Position numbers and translations under genes: made by a program. Positions 10,289 through 23,609 of a stretch of DNA of 64,000 nt are shown piece by piece (within the stretch, counting starts at the first letter, position 1; each line of letters opens with the position of its first letter). The stretch spans positions 186,001 through 250,000 of the forward strand of contig ML991808.1 of the NCBI GenBank assembly GCA_010094025.1. The letters run 5' to 3'. The stretch comes from Viridothelium virens. Taxonomy: Eukaryota; Ascomycota; Dothideomycetes; Trypetheliales; Trypetheliaceae. The notes below the pieces were generated by a model that saw only the letters and a program-made list of their open reading frames with translations, was not told where the DNA came from and ran no database searches.

Positions 10289-13200
10289 TCAAAGCTCGTC
10301 TGAGTCATAATCGTCATCTGGGAGCAATGCGCGATATCTTCGCGATGCCAGATCTTGCTCCAGGCCTCCGTCGGCATCCGCGTCAACGAAACCTATTGGT
10401 CGCGTTAGTTAGACGTCTCCTCGATTATCTGAGGAATCAAATGAGCTTACCTTCACCACCAAAGAGACTCAACACCACCGGCAGGAAAATGAGCGCATGA
10501 ATGGCCGCAAACACCACCAATGCCAACCACACCCTGAAATAATACACCTCGAAAATCTTGCTCCTTGTAAATGCCAATACGCACACCCCCAACAACTTTG
10601 TAATCGTGATCCCACTAAACACACTCCCCCCCACATTCACCAGACTTGCCCACGCCCTTGCATCCTTCCCACGATAATTCCCACTCCTCGCTCGCTCCAG
10701 GATCGTAGGCGAGGGAAACGCAAACGCCCGCGCAATATGCGCACAGAACTCCACCCCGATCCCGACACTGATGATCAAGTTCACGAGCGAGACAGGATTC
10801 AGCGAGACATTGAACAGCGCCATCGCGCCAATAATATCCGCCAGCGTCATCGCCACCGTGACCGTCACAATCAGCCCCGTACGCAGCGACCCCAGCAATA
10901 CCGTCGTCAGCACGAGAATGATAGCGAGCGCAGACCCGATAAGGGCGCCCGCAAGCTGTTCGATGGTGGCGTAGGGATCGAAGAAGATGTAGAATTTGGA
11001 GTAGGGGAAGACGTCGACGCCGGTGCGGTCCGCCATCTCGGACGCGATGCGCCGCGCGGCGGCGTACGCGGAGATGAAGTCGTCTTGGCTGCGCAGCGGG
11101 GTGTGGTAGGTGCGGAAGTGGGAGGCGGGGATGGTGACGTGCTGGGGGTCGATGACGAGCGCGTTGCTGTACGAGGCGCGGCCGCCGAGGGGGCAGTCGT
11201 CGTCGGTGGGCGATTGCACCCATTTCTCGAGGTAGTGGATGAATTCGCTGCCTTCGGGCATGCCGGACAGGGTGATGTTCCAGGGGGGATCGCGGCCGTC
11301 GAAGCATTTCTGCGAGCCTTCGAAGCAGCAGTCGAGGCTTGGGTTGAGCCAGCGGAAGAAATCGTCGAGCCAGTTGGCGGAGGCGTCGGCGATGTACGAG
11401 ACGTTTGGTCTCTTGCGTTCTTCTTCCAGGACATTGGCTATCGAGAACTCATCGCAGGTGGAGAAACGGCTGCAAAGTTGTTGCTGGTGTTCTCGTTGCG
11501 TAACGTTGACTTCTCTAGTCACGAAATAAACGGGAGGTCCGGAGTCGAAGTATGCATAGAGGTCGTTGAAGTAATCGATGAGATAAGAATCGTTCGGAAC
11601 AGCAATCCTTTGATCCAAGCCAAGTTTAAGCTCTGGCAAAAGTGCTAACCCAGCAGCGAAGAGCGCAAGGAACAAGGTGATAATTGTGACCTTGGTTTTC
11701 TTTCCGAGTAGAGCAGGGGCATATGTTTTACGAATGAACCGCTGAACGGTACCCTCTTCGTCAACGCCGTATGTCACGCCGCCATTCATTCCAGATGAAT
11801 CTGCACGTTTGACACGAATGAAGGGAATACAGTCCATACGGCTGGCCTCCACTCGCTGCTGGTTGAGAGCGAGTACAGCGATGAATAGAGTGACTTGAAG
11901 AAGAGCATTGATAACCACAGCGCCAGCCGCATAAGCAGCGAAGTTTCGTACAGCAGGCATGCCCACGGCTGCACCTAACGCAAACGCTGCTGTCTCCGTC
12001 AAGGCCGAAAGCAGGATACTTGGGCCAATTCGCCCTAGGGCCTTCGCCATACGATCAGAGACGGGAAGATCAGGATGACTGACATTTGCCCTTTCGAACT
12101 CGTGAACAATGAGGAAGATATTGTCGACACCCACCGCCAAGATGAGGAACGGAATGACTTCTGCGATAATGAGGGTGATTTTGATTCCTGCTGCTGAAAA
12201 CAGACCCACAGAAGCAGAAACCGACATGAGCACGATGAGAATACCGACCACGCCAAGCATGAATTTAGACTGAACGAGGGCGTTTGATGGATTCCTGAGG
12301 ATAGCACCAGCGGCAAGAGTTGTTGATCCAAGGGCCAACGAAGCATAGATAAACATGATAATGTAGCTGATGACTATGATCTTGGCATCTGTATTGGAAG
12401 ATTTACTTAGCTCCTTGGTAAGGCTAGCCTCGGTGTTGAAAGAGACGCGGAGTCCCCTCTCTCTGGCTTCGACTTGCACTGCTTGCATCAGGCTTATCAT
12501 ACTCTCTTCCCAGTCCACAGCACGCTCAAACTCTAGGGTGTCCTCGGCATGATTATTGACCACCCATGACACGATAAGAGCTTCAGCATCAAGTGCGGTC
12601 TCGTTCCAGCCACCTAAGATTAGATTCGGTTTGAGGGGCTGTTCAAAGTCAGGTCGGCACTCAACTGGCTCATCGAGGCAGGTGCGGAGGTGATCCTTCC
12701 AGTCGGATGCATCAAGACCGTAATTATCGTAAAACCCGGAAACTGACTGAACGACACAAGCATCGCCGGTAGGCTTGAAGCAAATATCGTCAAATGTCAC
12801 CCCTCCTTGTATTGACATGAGACGTTTAACTCGAGCTTCAACTTCGAACCACCACTGTAGGGTATCGTAGCTCAGGACAGGCCCAGCACCACCTGGGTGC
12901 GTATCATTGACCAGAAATGCTTGTTCCGCTCTGAAGAACGGACCAAAGTTGTCGTCAAAGAAGGCCTTCTCTTGTGCCGGGTCAGAATCGGGTGCAACCC
13001 ATAACCGGACTGGATCTGTTTCTACTTGAAAATTAATCCAGCCCAAGCTGAGCAATATCACAACAACGATGCTGCTGCTGATTGTTAAAGCTGGGAATCT
13101 AGCACAGGTGTTTCCTAGCTTGCTGAAGCCTTTGTCAAGCCAATTATTTAGCGGGTATTGCTTTTGAGGTTTTTCCATTATGCCAGCATTTCGTACTACA

Positions 13201-14162
13201 TCACCCTCATCTTCTTCGTCGTCGCTTGGCGCAGTATCCTGAAGCAGTCGTAGCCGCTCGTTCTTGCTCTGTGCGTGCTGTTGATAGGCAACATGACCGG
13301 TAATTGCGGTGACGAGAAGCAGAAGGAAAACGGAGTAGACAACAATGACGGCGAACGATAAGCAGTGTAGACGACCAACAGTGCACTGCTCTGCATCCTG
13401 CACTTCAGGGAGATCTGGGCAGGAGGCTGCGCAGTCAACGCAGGCGCAACGAAAGTTTTCGTTTGTGTCATTACAAGCTTTGGCCGTTCTACCGGCGGGT
13501 ACAATTCCTGGAAGTTCGGCCTTATTTGGTCTGGGAAAATTCATCTGAAACGGGCTGCCGCCGAATCGTTTCTGTCCGAGAAACTTGAGAAAGTCTGTAA
13601 AGTTCTTTGCGCCGCCACCAATAAGATCCATCGCCCTGCTGTTCGTTGGTCCAAATTTGACATCTTTGCAGCTCTCATAAAAGCCCTTCCCATATTTATT
13701 GGACCAAACATTGTCTAGTTCGGTGACGAGGAGTTTGTCGTTCTTTTCGACCGTGTCTGAAACGTTGACGAAGAGTGATTGGTCTGGAGAGCATGTAAAG
13801 GTACAGAAAAGGTTGAAAAAGTTCTCTTGACATGCTGGGCAAGCCCCGATAATGGATTCCGCTCGCTTCAAGTTGGTTTCCAGAGCGTCTAGCTGCTCTT
13901 CTTTACAGCAGACCTTTGAGTCGGACCACTTCTCCCCACAAATGCCTACCAGCTTCTTGCGCGCATCTGCACTAGGAGATTCTGCTAGATCATTGTCTGG
14001 GCATGGAAGCTCGGAGCCAAAGAAACTTTGGCTTCCACAGTGCCCTCTGATTGCACACCTGCCTGCCTCATGTATTTTTGTCAACCCATTATCTGCCGCG
14101 TTGCTAAGTAATAAAAGAGAGGAAGCCGCAAGTATATGCCATATCTTTAGGAGCGTGTACAT
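10289..14162 (-). CDS. NCR1: Niemann-Pick C1-type sterol transporter
   Basis: Two exons on the minus strand, 14162-10451 and 10392-10289, with a 58-nt intron (GTAAGC..TAG) that restores an acidic C-terminus ending in DDDYDSDEL. The 1271-aa product matches the usual ~1270 aa of fungal NPC1/Ncr1. It has a signal peptide (MYTLLKIWHILAASSLLLL), a cysteine-rich N-terminal sterol-binding domain (CAIRGHCG..., CPACQENFFNLFCTFTCSP), a first membrane helix before the lumenal loop, and a sterol-sensing domain starting about AKIIVISYIIMFIYASLALGS, followed by a second lumenal domain and a final five-helix block. It moves sterol out of the vacuole/lysosome lumen together with NPC2. It is convergent with the preceding transporter, with 176 nt between stop codons. 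Confidence 0.95.
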
Positions 14163-15089
14163 GCTCTTTCAGGGTATCAGCGAGCTTTTTTGGTGCGTTG
14201 CGTCCTTCGAAAGGGACTTTGCGACGGCGTTAAGGGCCTGCCTCGCCCTCAGGATCGTGGAAGTAGACGAGGGACAGCTAGAGTGCGGAGGATTGAGTTT
14301 GAATACTTCGAGGAATAGGGGTGGCTAAGCTTGTAGTAAGAAGCAAAATTGAGATGCTAATGTACAGAGTGTCTCGTTGAGCCTGGCGAGTTCTTTGTAA
14401 CTAGAGACGAGAGGTGCAGCAACTAGGTGGGAGTTCGCGTTGGTCTTCGAATGACCTACACCCTTCCAAACGAAGGACTTAAGGAAGTTCTGAGATGCGC
14501 GAGAACGGAAATGAGATTCGTAGAGGCGCAGTATAGAAATAGCTGTAGGCTTTCCGTCTCATCTATAGGTACCTGTTCGCAGTCACGCGTGGACGTGACG
14601 TAGACGGCGATCGCCACCTGTAGCTTCTACACCGCCTGCGCTCTCCCGCCACCCATCCACATTCTGCCAGCGGTCCCTTACATATTAGGTAGGTACGAAA
14701 TAGGTAATACCTGTTAATCCTGCTCAGTCAAGCATTAGTTTTCAGATATTCGCAAGGGGATATGCAACTTTTGGGATTTCTCAACTAAAGTACACGATCT
14801 AATATGCATCTGCTACTGAATCGAAAAGACTGATCTACACTATGGCTGCTGATTGCAGGACGAAGGAAGCGCCGAAAGGAAATAGTTAGAAATAGCAAAG
14901 ACCAGATGCGCCAGCGAATATCTTCCCTTCAGCCTTCCTCGCAGACCCTAGGGCCGATACTACCATCTCGAAAGTATTGCAGAATTAGTATGAACTTCGC
15001 TGCCACGCTCGGCAGTCCGTTCGAAAAGACGCCAGCCGCTGCCGCGATGCTGATTGGCGACAACAAAGCAATGGGAAAGCACCATCACC
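14163..15089. other. Intergenic: NPC1 promoter side and 3' side of the DUF2433 gene
   Basis: No credible gene. A TAGGTAGGTAC element is at 14686-14696, a motif that recurs in several other spacers of this window. Short frames here are shadows or chance. Confidence 0.5.
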
Positions 15090-17442
15090 TTACCACTGCC
15101 CAGATTCACCAGAGGCCTTCTCTCCATCACCGCCAGATGTCGCAGGAGCGTTGTCCTGTTTCCCAGGACCTCCACGTCCTCTGCCGCGTCCTCTATCGCC
15201 ACCTCTTCCCCTTCCACCCCTACCGCCCCTCCCACCTCGTTGCCCTTCACTATCGCTCCGCCCCGTTTCTCCACCGCTCCTGTAGCCTTGCTCGCCACCG
15301 CCCCTTCCACCTCGAGCACCACCTCCGTATCCACCCCGTCCACCGAAGTGTCGCTGATCCATGTATTCGCGGAGAGACTGCTTCGGATATTTGCCACCCT
15401 TGTCTGCGCCTTTCTCCAGAATGGCCTTCATCTCTTCGGGCGAAGAGAAGTGTACTACGGTGTAGTTGGTGTTGGAGCGGCGGTCGATGCGCTGGATCTT
15501 AGGTCGATCGGCTTCGTGGAACACGAGTTTGGCTTCTTCAGAATCTGTGATACCTCCAAGGAAAATAGCAGACGAGGGCTTCCGTTCAGGTTCGGGTGCG
15601 GACGGCGTTGAAACAGGTGTTGGTTTCTGGGTTTCAGTCGTCGGGGTGGGAGCAGTGCCATTGGGTTTTGTATCCGCCGTGGCGTTCGTGGGAGCGGGCT
15701 GAGGTGTCGTGGGTTTCTGTGCTGCTGGTGAAGCCTGAGGCGCGGGCGATGGACCTCCTGGACGGACTGGTGTTGGGCCGGCTTGTCGCTGCTGGTTAGT
15801 CGAAGCAGGCTGTTGATTCACAGCGGGTGTAGCGGCCTGGGGAGGTGCACGAGATTGCTGGACTTGGTTGACTGGCACGGGAACAGGTGCACCAGGTGTT
15901 CGCGGCTGTGCCGGTGGTGCTGCTTGTGATGGCGTAGGCAAAGTTCCACCAGTAGGTGCAGGACTGCTCGTGGCCGGTCCTGTGGGGGCACCTTGCGGCT
16001 TTGGTGCTGCAGGGCCTTTGCCGGTTCGATGCGCAAAATTGAATCCTTGAGCCCTCATCTCCGTTCCGATCCGTCCGGCTTCAATGTCGAGGACAAGCCA
16101 GCCAAAGGCAGCATCTGCTAAGTTGAAGTTCCACATATTTTTGAAAGCGCTCTCGTCAACTTGACCCCCATTGGGTGCACTAGCTCCACCTCCGAAAGGA
16201 TTTCCGCCGTTCGCAACGCTTGGCATTCTGTCTACCACTTCAGTGGCATAGTTGAGAAGTCGTTTTTGCAGCTCGTTCTGCTCAACAGCCGGTTCAACTT
16301 CACCCTTCACTGTTTCCCAGACGTCGTTGAAGGAAGCTTTTGATGCAGCGAGCTTGCCCCGGTAGTGATCTAGCGAGGGATTGACACTGAACTCGTTGTA
16401 CGAGCTGCCATAGCGGAAATGCAAGCCAGCAGAGATAGAGAAATCCGATTTAAGGATGACTGAGAGTTGGTTCAGAAGCCCTTCTCGCGCAGGAGATGCA
16501 TGTGTGACAAACACGCGTGTCTCGGTCGGGTCATAGACACGGTTTGCGGTATCCACGAGCTCTCCCATCTGTAGCAGAGTTGTCCACATTGTTCCCTGTC
16601 CTCCAGCTATTGTTGTACGGCCCTCTCCATTGTCGAAAAGCTTGTGCATCACAACGGCGCCGCCAAGTCCGAGAAGGCGCAATTTGATGCCTCCAACCTC
16701 AAGCAACCTAGAGTTTGCTTCGTCGATGATATTGAGGTTTGGCACTTTGTGCTCTCCAGATCGAAGCTTCTCTAGCACCTTGACATCTTCGCATGCGCCC
16801 CACACAGCGTAGACGGGTACTTCCAACCTGTAGGTGCCATTTAGGAATAGAGGAAGTTCAGAGAGTGGGAGACGTTCGGCTGCAAAACGATCCTTGATTG
16901 AATGCTGAGGGAGAGTCCTGGAAATCTCATTCTTGATATGTTCAGGAAGGAGCGGTGAATATTGCGCGACGTGCTTGAGAGTTCTGTTGAGCCAAAATTA
17001 GTCTGCACTGTCATATCTCAAAATTCTGCGACGATATGCACATACTTCTCTGCTATGCTATCAAGTGAACGGTCATCGTAGAAGCCGAAATCTCCGGTAT
17101 GAATCACGTAGTCGGCCTTGGCTTGTTTCGCGAGATGGTTTAGGGATTGGAGATTGCCTGTTCCAAGTCAGCTAGCTTCAGAGAATTTCACGAGTGAAGT
17201 CGATGAGGTATGCTGACCTCTGACATCGGCAATACAAAGGACCCTTGCGCCGCCGTTCTGAATGACTCGTCCTTGATTCGGAAGTAGAGGTTGTGCTCCA
17301 GGAACTGGACCACTAGGCGTGGCACCATTTGGTAAGTAGGCCTGACTATATGCTCGGGGTTGATTCGGAGCTTGCTATAAAGATGTTAGATGGGGGAAAT
17401 TGTCGTATTTATGAAGCAAGATCCTTCGCTTACAGTAGCCAT
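15090..17442 (-). CDS. DUF2433 metallophosphatase-like protein with RGG-rich tail
   Basis: Four exons on the minus strand: 17442-17434 (ATG GCT ACT only), 17374-17218, 17157-17046 and 16983-15090; introns 59, 60 and 62 nt. All phases agree, giving 723 aa. The N-terminal half is a calcineurin-like phosphoesterase fold with eroded metal motifs: CIADVRGN (Asp53, where the family usually has DxH), HTGDFGF (Gly77-Asp78), VWGACED in place of GNHE, and FVTHASP. The block SISAGLHFRYGSSYNEFSV is the DUF2433 signature. A long Pro/Gln/Thr-rich region follows, then a small conserved element (SAIFLGGITDSEEAKLVFHE) resembling an RNA-binding strand-helix, and an RGG/RGR-rich C-terminus typical of RNA-associated proteins. 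Function is unknown; an RNA-linked role is inferred from the tail only. The three-codon first exon is supported by good splice sites but needs transcript proof. Confidence 0.88.
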
Positions 17443-19439
17443 GGACACTGAAAATTTGTGGGAGCTGGCAACGGTCTGAAAAGCGGGAGCAAAAGTATTA
17501 GATGAGCGGCACAGGGGTTCAACAGTGCGCAAGAGAGATTGGGTGAATGATAGCCGCAGTTGTGAGATTCCAACGCGTGAGGATGAGGCGAAGAGGGTGG
17601 GAGAAGCAGAAAATGTGCACGTTCAGAAGCTGTCCGAGTTGTATCATCAGATTCAGAAGGGGTCGCGGCGCTGGTTGGCGCCCTTTCGGGCTTAGTAGGT
17701 CTTGGCATCAACAGTGCTACTACCTAGGCGGCGCCCCAGAGTGCCACGATTGTCCGGATCTTACATCAATCACTCGCTCCGGCGCACGCGACCAAATCCA
17801 GAGCTATGGTATTGTGACTCTTTCTATTCGGATGAGTTACGATATTCTCTAGGCTACAATTTTTCTGTTGTCAATACACCCATCTAGCACGAGGACTGTC
17901 TTACAGAACTGTAGTTACTAATGTTGACTACCTGGTAAGTACCTTGGGCTGGATAAGCATGGCAATTTATCATCGTTTTCATTGATTCCATTTTCTTACG
18001 TGCAACGAGAAAGACCCCAGTAATTTTGTCGCATGCTTTGCTTGATCAGAGCAATATTTAAAATGATTGGGTTGTAGCAATGTAGCTGAAGGGACGCATC
18101 TGACTTGCAGGCGTTTTCAGATTCGCAGCCTCCAGTCGTCCTTTTCAGTGCTTCATGCCAGCGCTTCTACCATCACAGCTGGTAATCTTCTTAATCAGCT
18201 GTTCCCTCTGTCCCTAGTCAAGTTTCTTGGTCCTCGAACGTGGTCGACCGTGCAAAAATTCTCGCTCTAAAAATGGAGTGCGCTGTTCTGAAAAAGATGG
18301 ATTCTGCTGAGTGGTCCACCGTGCACAATGCAGACTGCTTCGGATAGCAGCAAATCGCTACCAGAGCACATTCTGGATAGCATGGTCAGCAGAAATTGCG
18401 AAGTTGCGACTGAAGCTTGGTTGAACATCTTTGCTTAGCTATCCTGGAGATACAATCGCAGATACAATCGTGGACTGGCTGTTCTTACTGGATTCGATGG
18501 GTGGAAAGCTTTGCCTTCACATTGAAGGGTACGATTGCCTTCCTTCGCATTGTTCTCCATCGCTTTTTTTCTTGCTATATTAGGGCACAAGTAATTTCGT
18601 CTGTGATCAAGTAGTAATTGTTTAGTCATTAGCAAGTCAGACAGGTAGCCAATTCAATACGAGAGAAGTTTGCTCAAGTATCATTCACTATCTGGAGGCC
18701 GCCCGATTCAATTGGCGCCCCCGTATTCGATTGAAAGCCAGAGGCCGCACCAGTTTACACATCCCGTCTACCTGCCTGCCCGGCACGTGAAGGTGCCTTC
18801 TCCGATTAAAACAGGCAGCAGCTTAACGTGGATATCAATCTTCTGCACCTCTCAGGCATCAGTTCTGGACTGAAGCTGATTCTCGTTGGCACGATCCGCT
18901 CTCTTCTGCAAATTCCTCCTTATTCATCGAGTGGTATTTAGGCGATTTAGGCGTGGAAACGCACTAGAATGTTCGAGGGCGTATGACCGAGCTCCGACGC
19001 AGAGCCACTCAAGTCTTCGAATTCGTCGGCCACAATTTTCCATCCACCCTCTCTTCTACCTTCTCACTCACTATTGCTCAATCGATATACACACCTCTTC
19101 CGCACCTTTCTGCATGCCGCACGCTACTCCAAGAGACTATACATCTGCCATAATGGTCTGACTTCTCAGGATTCCGTTGTGGATTGCACTTAAATTCTTA
19201 AGCACAACTACTAGGATCGTCCAGATCCTCACGCACTGCTTCCAGTCTTTGCGGGCGTTTCAAACTTCCTATCGGGTAAGCTAGGTGATATGAAGGATGT
19301 CTTCATGTCAGCTGACTCAATTCCCTATTCAGCCCATGCTAACATTCAAGTTCAAGCAGGCCTTTCGTAAAACCACCTGTCAATCGCTCCTCCAATTTCT
19401 TCTCATCCCATCATTGAACCAGAACGAAGCCTCAACAAC
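17443..19439. other. 2 kb divergent spacer between DUF2433 and vigilin genes
   Basis: The two genes are transcribed away from each other, so both promoters and 5' UTRs must lie here. All open frames are under ~102 codons and none looks conserved. A small direct repeat, CAGATACAATCG twice, is at about 18454-18475. The bases before 19440 are CT-rich. No mobile element was seen. Confidence 0.5.
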
Positions 19440-22400
19440 ATGGCTACGGATAGTGCTACAGAAGATGGCGGCTCCGGCTCTCAAAATCTGACGCCTGCCC
19501 AGCAATTGATGGAGCAACATGCAACAGAAAGCGCCCATCGCCCAACAGTAGAAGATACAGTAGACGAAGAAGATATTCTGCATCCGCCTCCTTCCGCAAC
19601 CCATGATGGTCCCGCGCCGCAAACCACAGCAGAACCTCTTTCCGCCAAAGCAGCTGGCAAACAAAAGGCTCGGGACAACGCGAATGAGCCTACCCTAAAC
19701 ACGCAGTCGGAAGAAGCGTTTCCCGCCCTTGGAACTCCGTCAGCTCGAAGTCAAGCATCAACCGGTTCTGCCTGGGCCAAAAAGCCCGCTGTTGCTAAAT
19801 TTGCTCCAAATGGTGTCGCGCATGGCCTCAATGGATCACCCTCGCCCCTGAACGGCTCTTCACGTGCGTCGACTCCTGCATCGGGTGTAACTCCTCCGGC
19901 CTCTACAATCGCTTCTAACATTGGCTTTCGTGGAGGCTCTGTCCCGAAGATGAATATTCCTGGTCGCCACACCGAGCGACTTGAGTTTGCGCCAAGTCAG
20001 CTCACACCTCGAAACCAACTGAAGAGGCCTGTGCCGGATATTCTTCGCGAGATCAATCGAAGATCCAAGGCCAAAGTTGAAATGAAGACTGGTCCTATGG
20101 GTACCTACATTTTCGAGGCTCAGGGACCAAATCAGGATGTTGTTCAACAAGCTTTGAAGGAAGTCGCTAATCAGCTTGGATCGAAAGTACATCTTCTTTA
20201 TACTGCGCTTGTTTTAGTATCACTAATTCTTTCTAGCAATCTATCAAAGTCGCCGTTCCAGCTTCGTGTCTTTCTCACGTCATCGGCAAGGCAGGCACAA
20301 CGATACAGGGCATCCAAAAGAAGTCTGGAGCACGTGTACATGTTCCACGCATCGAGAAAACCGGGGTGCCCGCCGAAGAAGACGATAGTGCAACTATTGA
20401 TATTGAAGTAGAAGGAGACCCAGTAGCCGCTGCTCTGGCTCGTCAGGAAATTGAGAATATTGTCAACGAGCGTACTTCTACTGTCAACCTCCGACTTCGG
20501 GAGATACCTCCAGAATACTATCCCTTCCTTGCCGGCGCACACAATTCCAGACTCAACAACTTCAAGCAGGATCGTGACATAGAAATGCAGATCCCGCATT
20601 ACCATACATGGAATACCCAAGCTCCTCCTCCCGCATTGTCCGAGGATAACAGGCCACAATTCGCACCTCAAGCAGGGTTGCCAATTCACATTTCGGGAGA
20701 TCGTGTGGCTGCCATGCAAGCCAGGGCAGAACTCGAACAAGAAGTGGAGAAGTTACGACGACAGCTTAGCCTTTACCCCTTCCCCATGGACCGCGGCAGG
20801 CACCAAGTTATCTTTGGAGATCGTAGCGGCTCACTGCACGACTTTCTTGAAGAGACTGGTTGCACTGTGATACTACCTCCTGACTCGTCGGATAGGGAAG
20901 AGCTGATGATCATTGGACCTCCCGACAGACTCGAGCAAGCCAAACAAAAATTATTAGAACTTGCAGCCAGCATGCACGAAGCTAGTGTAGATGTTTCCAG
21001 GCATCATCCAAATGCACCTATGGGAGCGCAAGCACATGCGCGGAATGTTTCACGCTACCTCCAGCAGCGACAGGCTCTTCAGGAGCTCGAACAGTTGCAT
21101 AACGCTCGCATTGTAATGCCGACAAGCCAGAACGCGCCACCTGCATGGAATATATATGCGAGAGACGGAATGAATAGCATGCGAGCGCGAACAGATATAG
21201 CGAATCTCCTCAGCGCTCATCCTCCAACTCGCCTAAGAACTGTTGATGTCGACCCCTTTTTCCACGCGCATCTACAACAACAAGCTGCTCAACAAATCAG
21301 AGATGAGTTCGGTGTACATGTCGTGGTTCCAGATGATGTGGAAGATTTCCCTGATGTCTTACTTGTCTACGAGGGGCCTATGGCTCAGTCAGACTACGAA
21401 ATCCCAAGGAAACAGCCGACTGGCGCAGAAATCCGGATTTTCGAACGCACTTTGCATGAGGCTCAAGAGCATCTCCTCGAACTGCTCAGTGGTCATGGTG
21501 AAATAGTCTCCAGACAAGTGGAGGCTCCACAGAAGTTTCATGACAAGATTCGTCGGTATGTTGACAGAGAACAATCCAGCTTGCCGTCTGGAGCTATCCC
21601 AATTCAGACGGAAATAGGCTCCCGGGGACTGCAAGGATCTGGCTCAGACATCTTCGCGATTCGAGGACCTCAAGATGCAGCCGCAACCCTCGAAGCAAAG
21701 ATCCTCGAATTCATTGAGCAAGAGAAGCGGGATGAGCTCGAACGAGGGTATACGACGTCCTGCAGCTTCCCGCAGAAATTTGCGAACATCCTTATTGGCA
21801 AGAAGGGTGAAAATATCAATAGACTTCGAGAAGAGTTTGATGTTGACATCCAGCTCAACGAAGGCACTGTCGAGGTCAAAGGGCCTAAAGCAAAGGCCGA
21901 CGCGTGCAAGGCGCACATCATTGCAATGGGGAAAAAGCTCGAAGATGAGGCAACACACATTATCAAGGTTCAACCACAATATCATCGCGATCTCATAGGT
22001 GCTGGAGGTAGCCAAGTCAATCGTCTACAGGAAAGATACAATGTCCGCGTCAACTTCCCGCGGTCTGCTCGAGCTGCAGAAGACGACCAACTTGCCGAGG
22101 AGAATGTGCCCAGGCGATCTAATCAGCAGCCAGATGAGGTCATAATCAAAGGCCCCAAGAAAGGAGCTGATGAAGCCAGAGAAGAACTCCTTAGCCTTCT
22201 CCAATGGACCGTTGACAACTCTCAGACAGCGACCGTCTCCGTGGCTCACGACCAAATCCCATCCCTCATTGGATCCGGTGGTCGTGAGATGGAGAATTTG
22301 CGACTGAGTACTGGATGTCAGATCGATGTTCCTGGCGCTCGTGATGCAGTCAGTCCATCTGGTCGTGCAGAGATTCGTCTGAAGGGCACGAAGAAGGCTG

Positions 22401-23609
22401 TCCAAGAAGCCAAGCGACTGTTGGAACAGAGAGCCAAAGTCTTCGATGAGACGGTCACTCGCACCCTTGATGTACCAAAGAAGCACCATAAAGCTCTGAT
22501 TGGCAGCGGTGGTAGGTCAAAGTATCTAATTAACATCACAATGTCAGACTGATCAGGTTCCAGGTGCGAACATCCGCGATATCGTTGTCAAAGCAGGTGG
22601 TTCGGATGATCGTAGAGAGCTTGCTCGCACAGTACGATTCCCACGACCGGATGCAGATGACAATACAATCCGTGTAGAGGGCACGCAAGCTGTAGTCGAA
22701 AAAATTGTCGCCGCCATCCAAGCTCATGTCAATGAACGCGAAAACCAGGTCACCGACACTCTTGAAGTCGCACCGGAGAAGCACCGCCAACTCATTGGCC
22801 GTGGTGGAGAAACACGGCGTAACCTCGAATCCCAATTCAATGTCTCCATCGACATCCCCAGACAAGACGCCAACCGCGCCGTACGCTCTCAGATCAAACT
22901 CGCCGGCCAACCCTCTGACATCGAGAGCGCCAAATCCCACATTCTCACTCTAATCAAAGACCAAGAAGGCGAAACCATCCAGGTGCCCCGCAACCTCCAC
23001 CACGCCATCTCCGACAACGGCCAATTCTTCCGCCGCCTCCGCAACGACCACCGCGTCACCGTCGACCACAACGGCCAGCCGCTCCCCGCGAAACCCAGCA
23101 TCCCGCAGCCGCGCCGCGAAAACAGCGGCGCCCTCCCCCTCATCACCGACGACCGCGCCTCCGCCGACTCCGACGCACATTTCTGGGACCTCCATGAACT
23201 GCACGCTGCCGACGCGACCGACGACGCTGACGCCTCCGCAGCAGCAGGAGCAGGAGGAGCAGGAGCAGGAGGAGCAACAATCCCCTGGACCCTCCGCGGC
23301 GCCCCCGACAACATCGCCAAGGCGCGCACCGCCCTCGACGCCGCGATCGCGTCTGCGCGCCGCCAGAGCCACGCGGGCTTCCTGATCCTGCCGGACCCGC
23401 GCTCCTACCGCCTTGTGGTGGGGCCGGGGGGCAGCACGATCAATTCGATTCGGCGGAAGACGGGAACGCGGGTCAATGTGCCGCGGGAGCAGGCTGGGGG
23501 GGAGGCGATTGAGATTGTGGGCGAGAAGGAGGGGGTGGAGGGGGCGAAGGAGATGATTTTGGATATTGTGAGGGAGGCGGAGGAGAGGAGGGGTGGGGGG
23601 AGGCGCTGA
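19440..23609 (+). CDS. SCP160: Vigilin/Scp160-type multi-KH RNA-binding protein
   Basis: Three exons, 19440-20186, 20237-22511 and 22564-23609, with 50- and 52-nt introns; the first junction restores the KH core VIGKAGTTIQGIQKKSG. Product 1355 aa. The first ~190 residues are Ser/Thr/Pro-rich and disordered. Then come many KH domains with recognisable GxxG loops: GKAG, GDRSG, IGKKGENI, IGAGGSQV, IGSGGREM, IGSGGANI, IGRGGETR, and a last GPGGSTI; some repeats between them have lost the loop, as in yeast Scp160. These proteins bind polysomal mRNA, mostly at the ER surface, and influence translation and ploidy control. The final third is markedly more GC-rich and contains an Ala/Gly run encoded by GCAGGAG repeats (about 23235-23280), which separates the last KH domains. 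Confidence 0.93.

Noticed and set aside
10497-11648. 383-codon plus-strand frame opposite NPC1
   Set aside because: Shadow of a GC-rich NPC1 exon; low-complexity Arg/His/Pro and Gly/Val composition, no domain.
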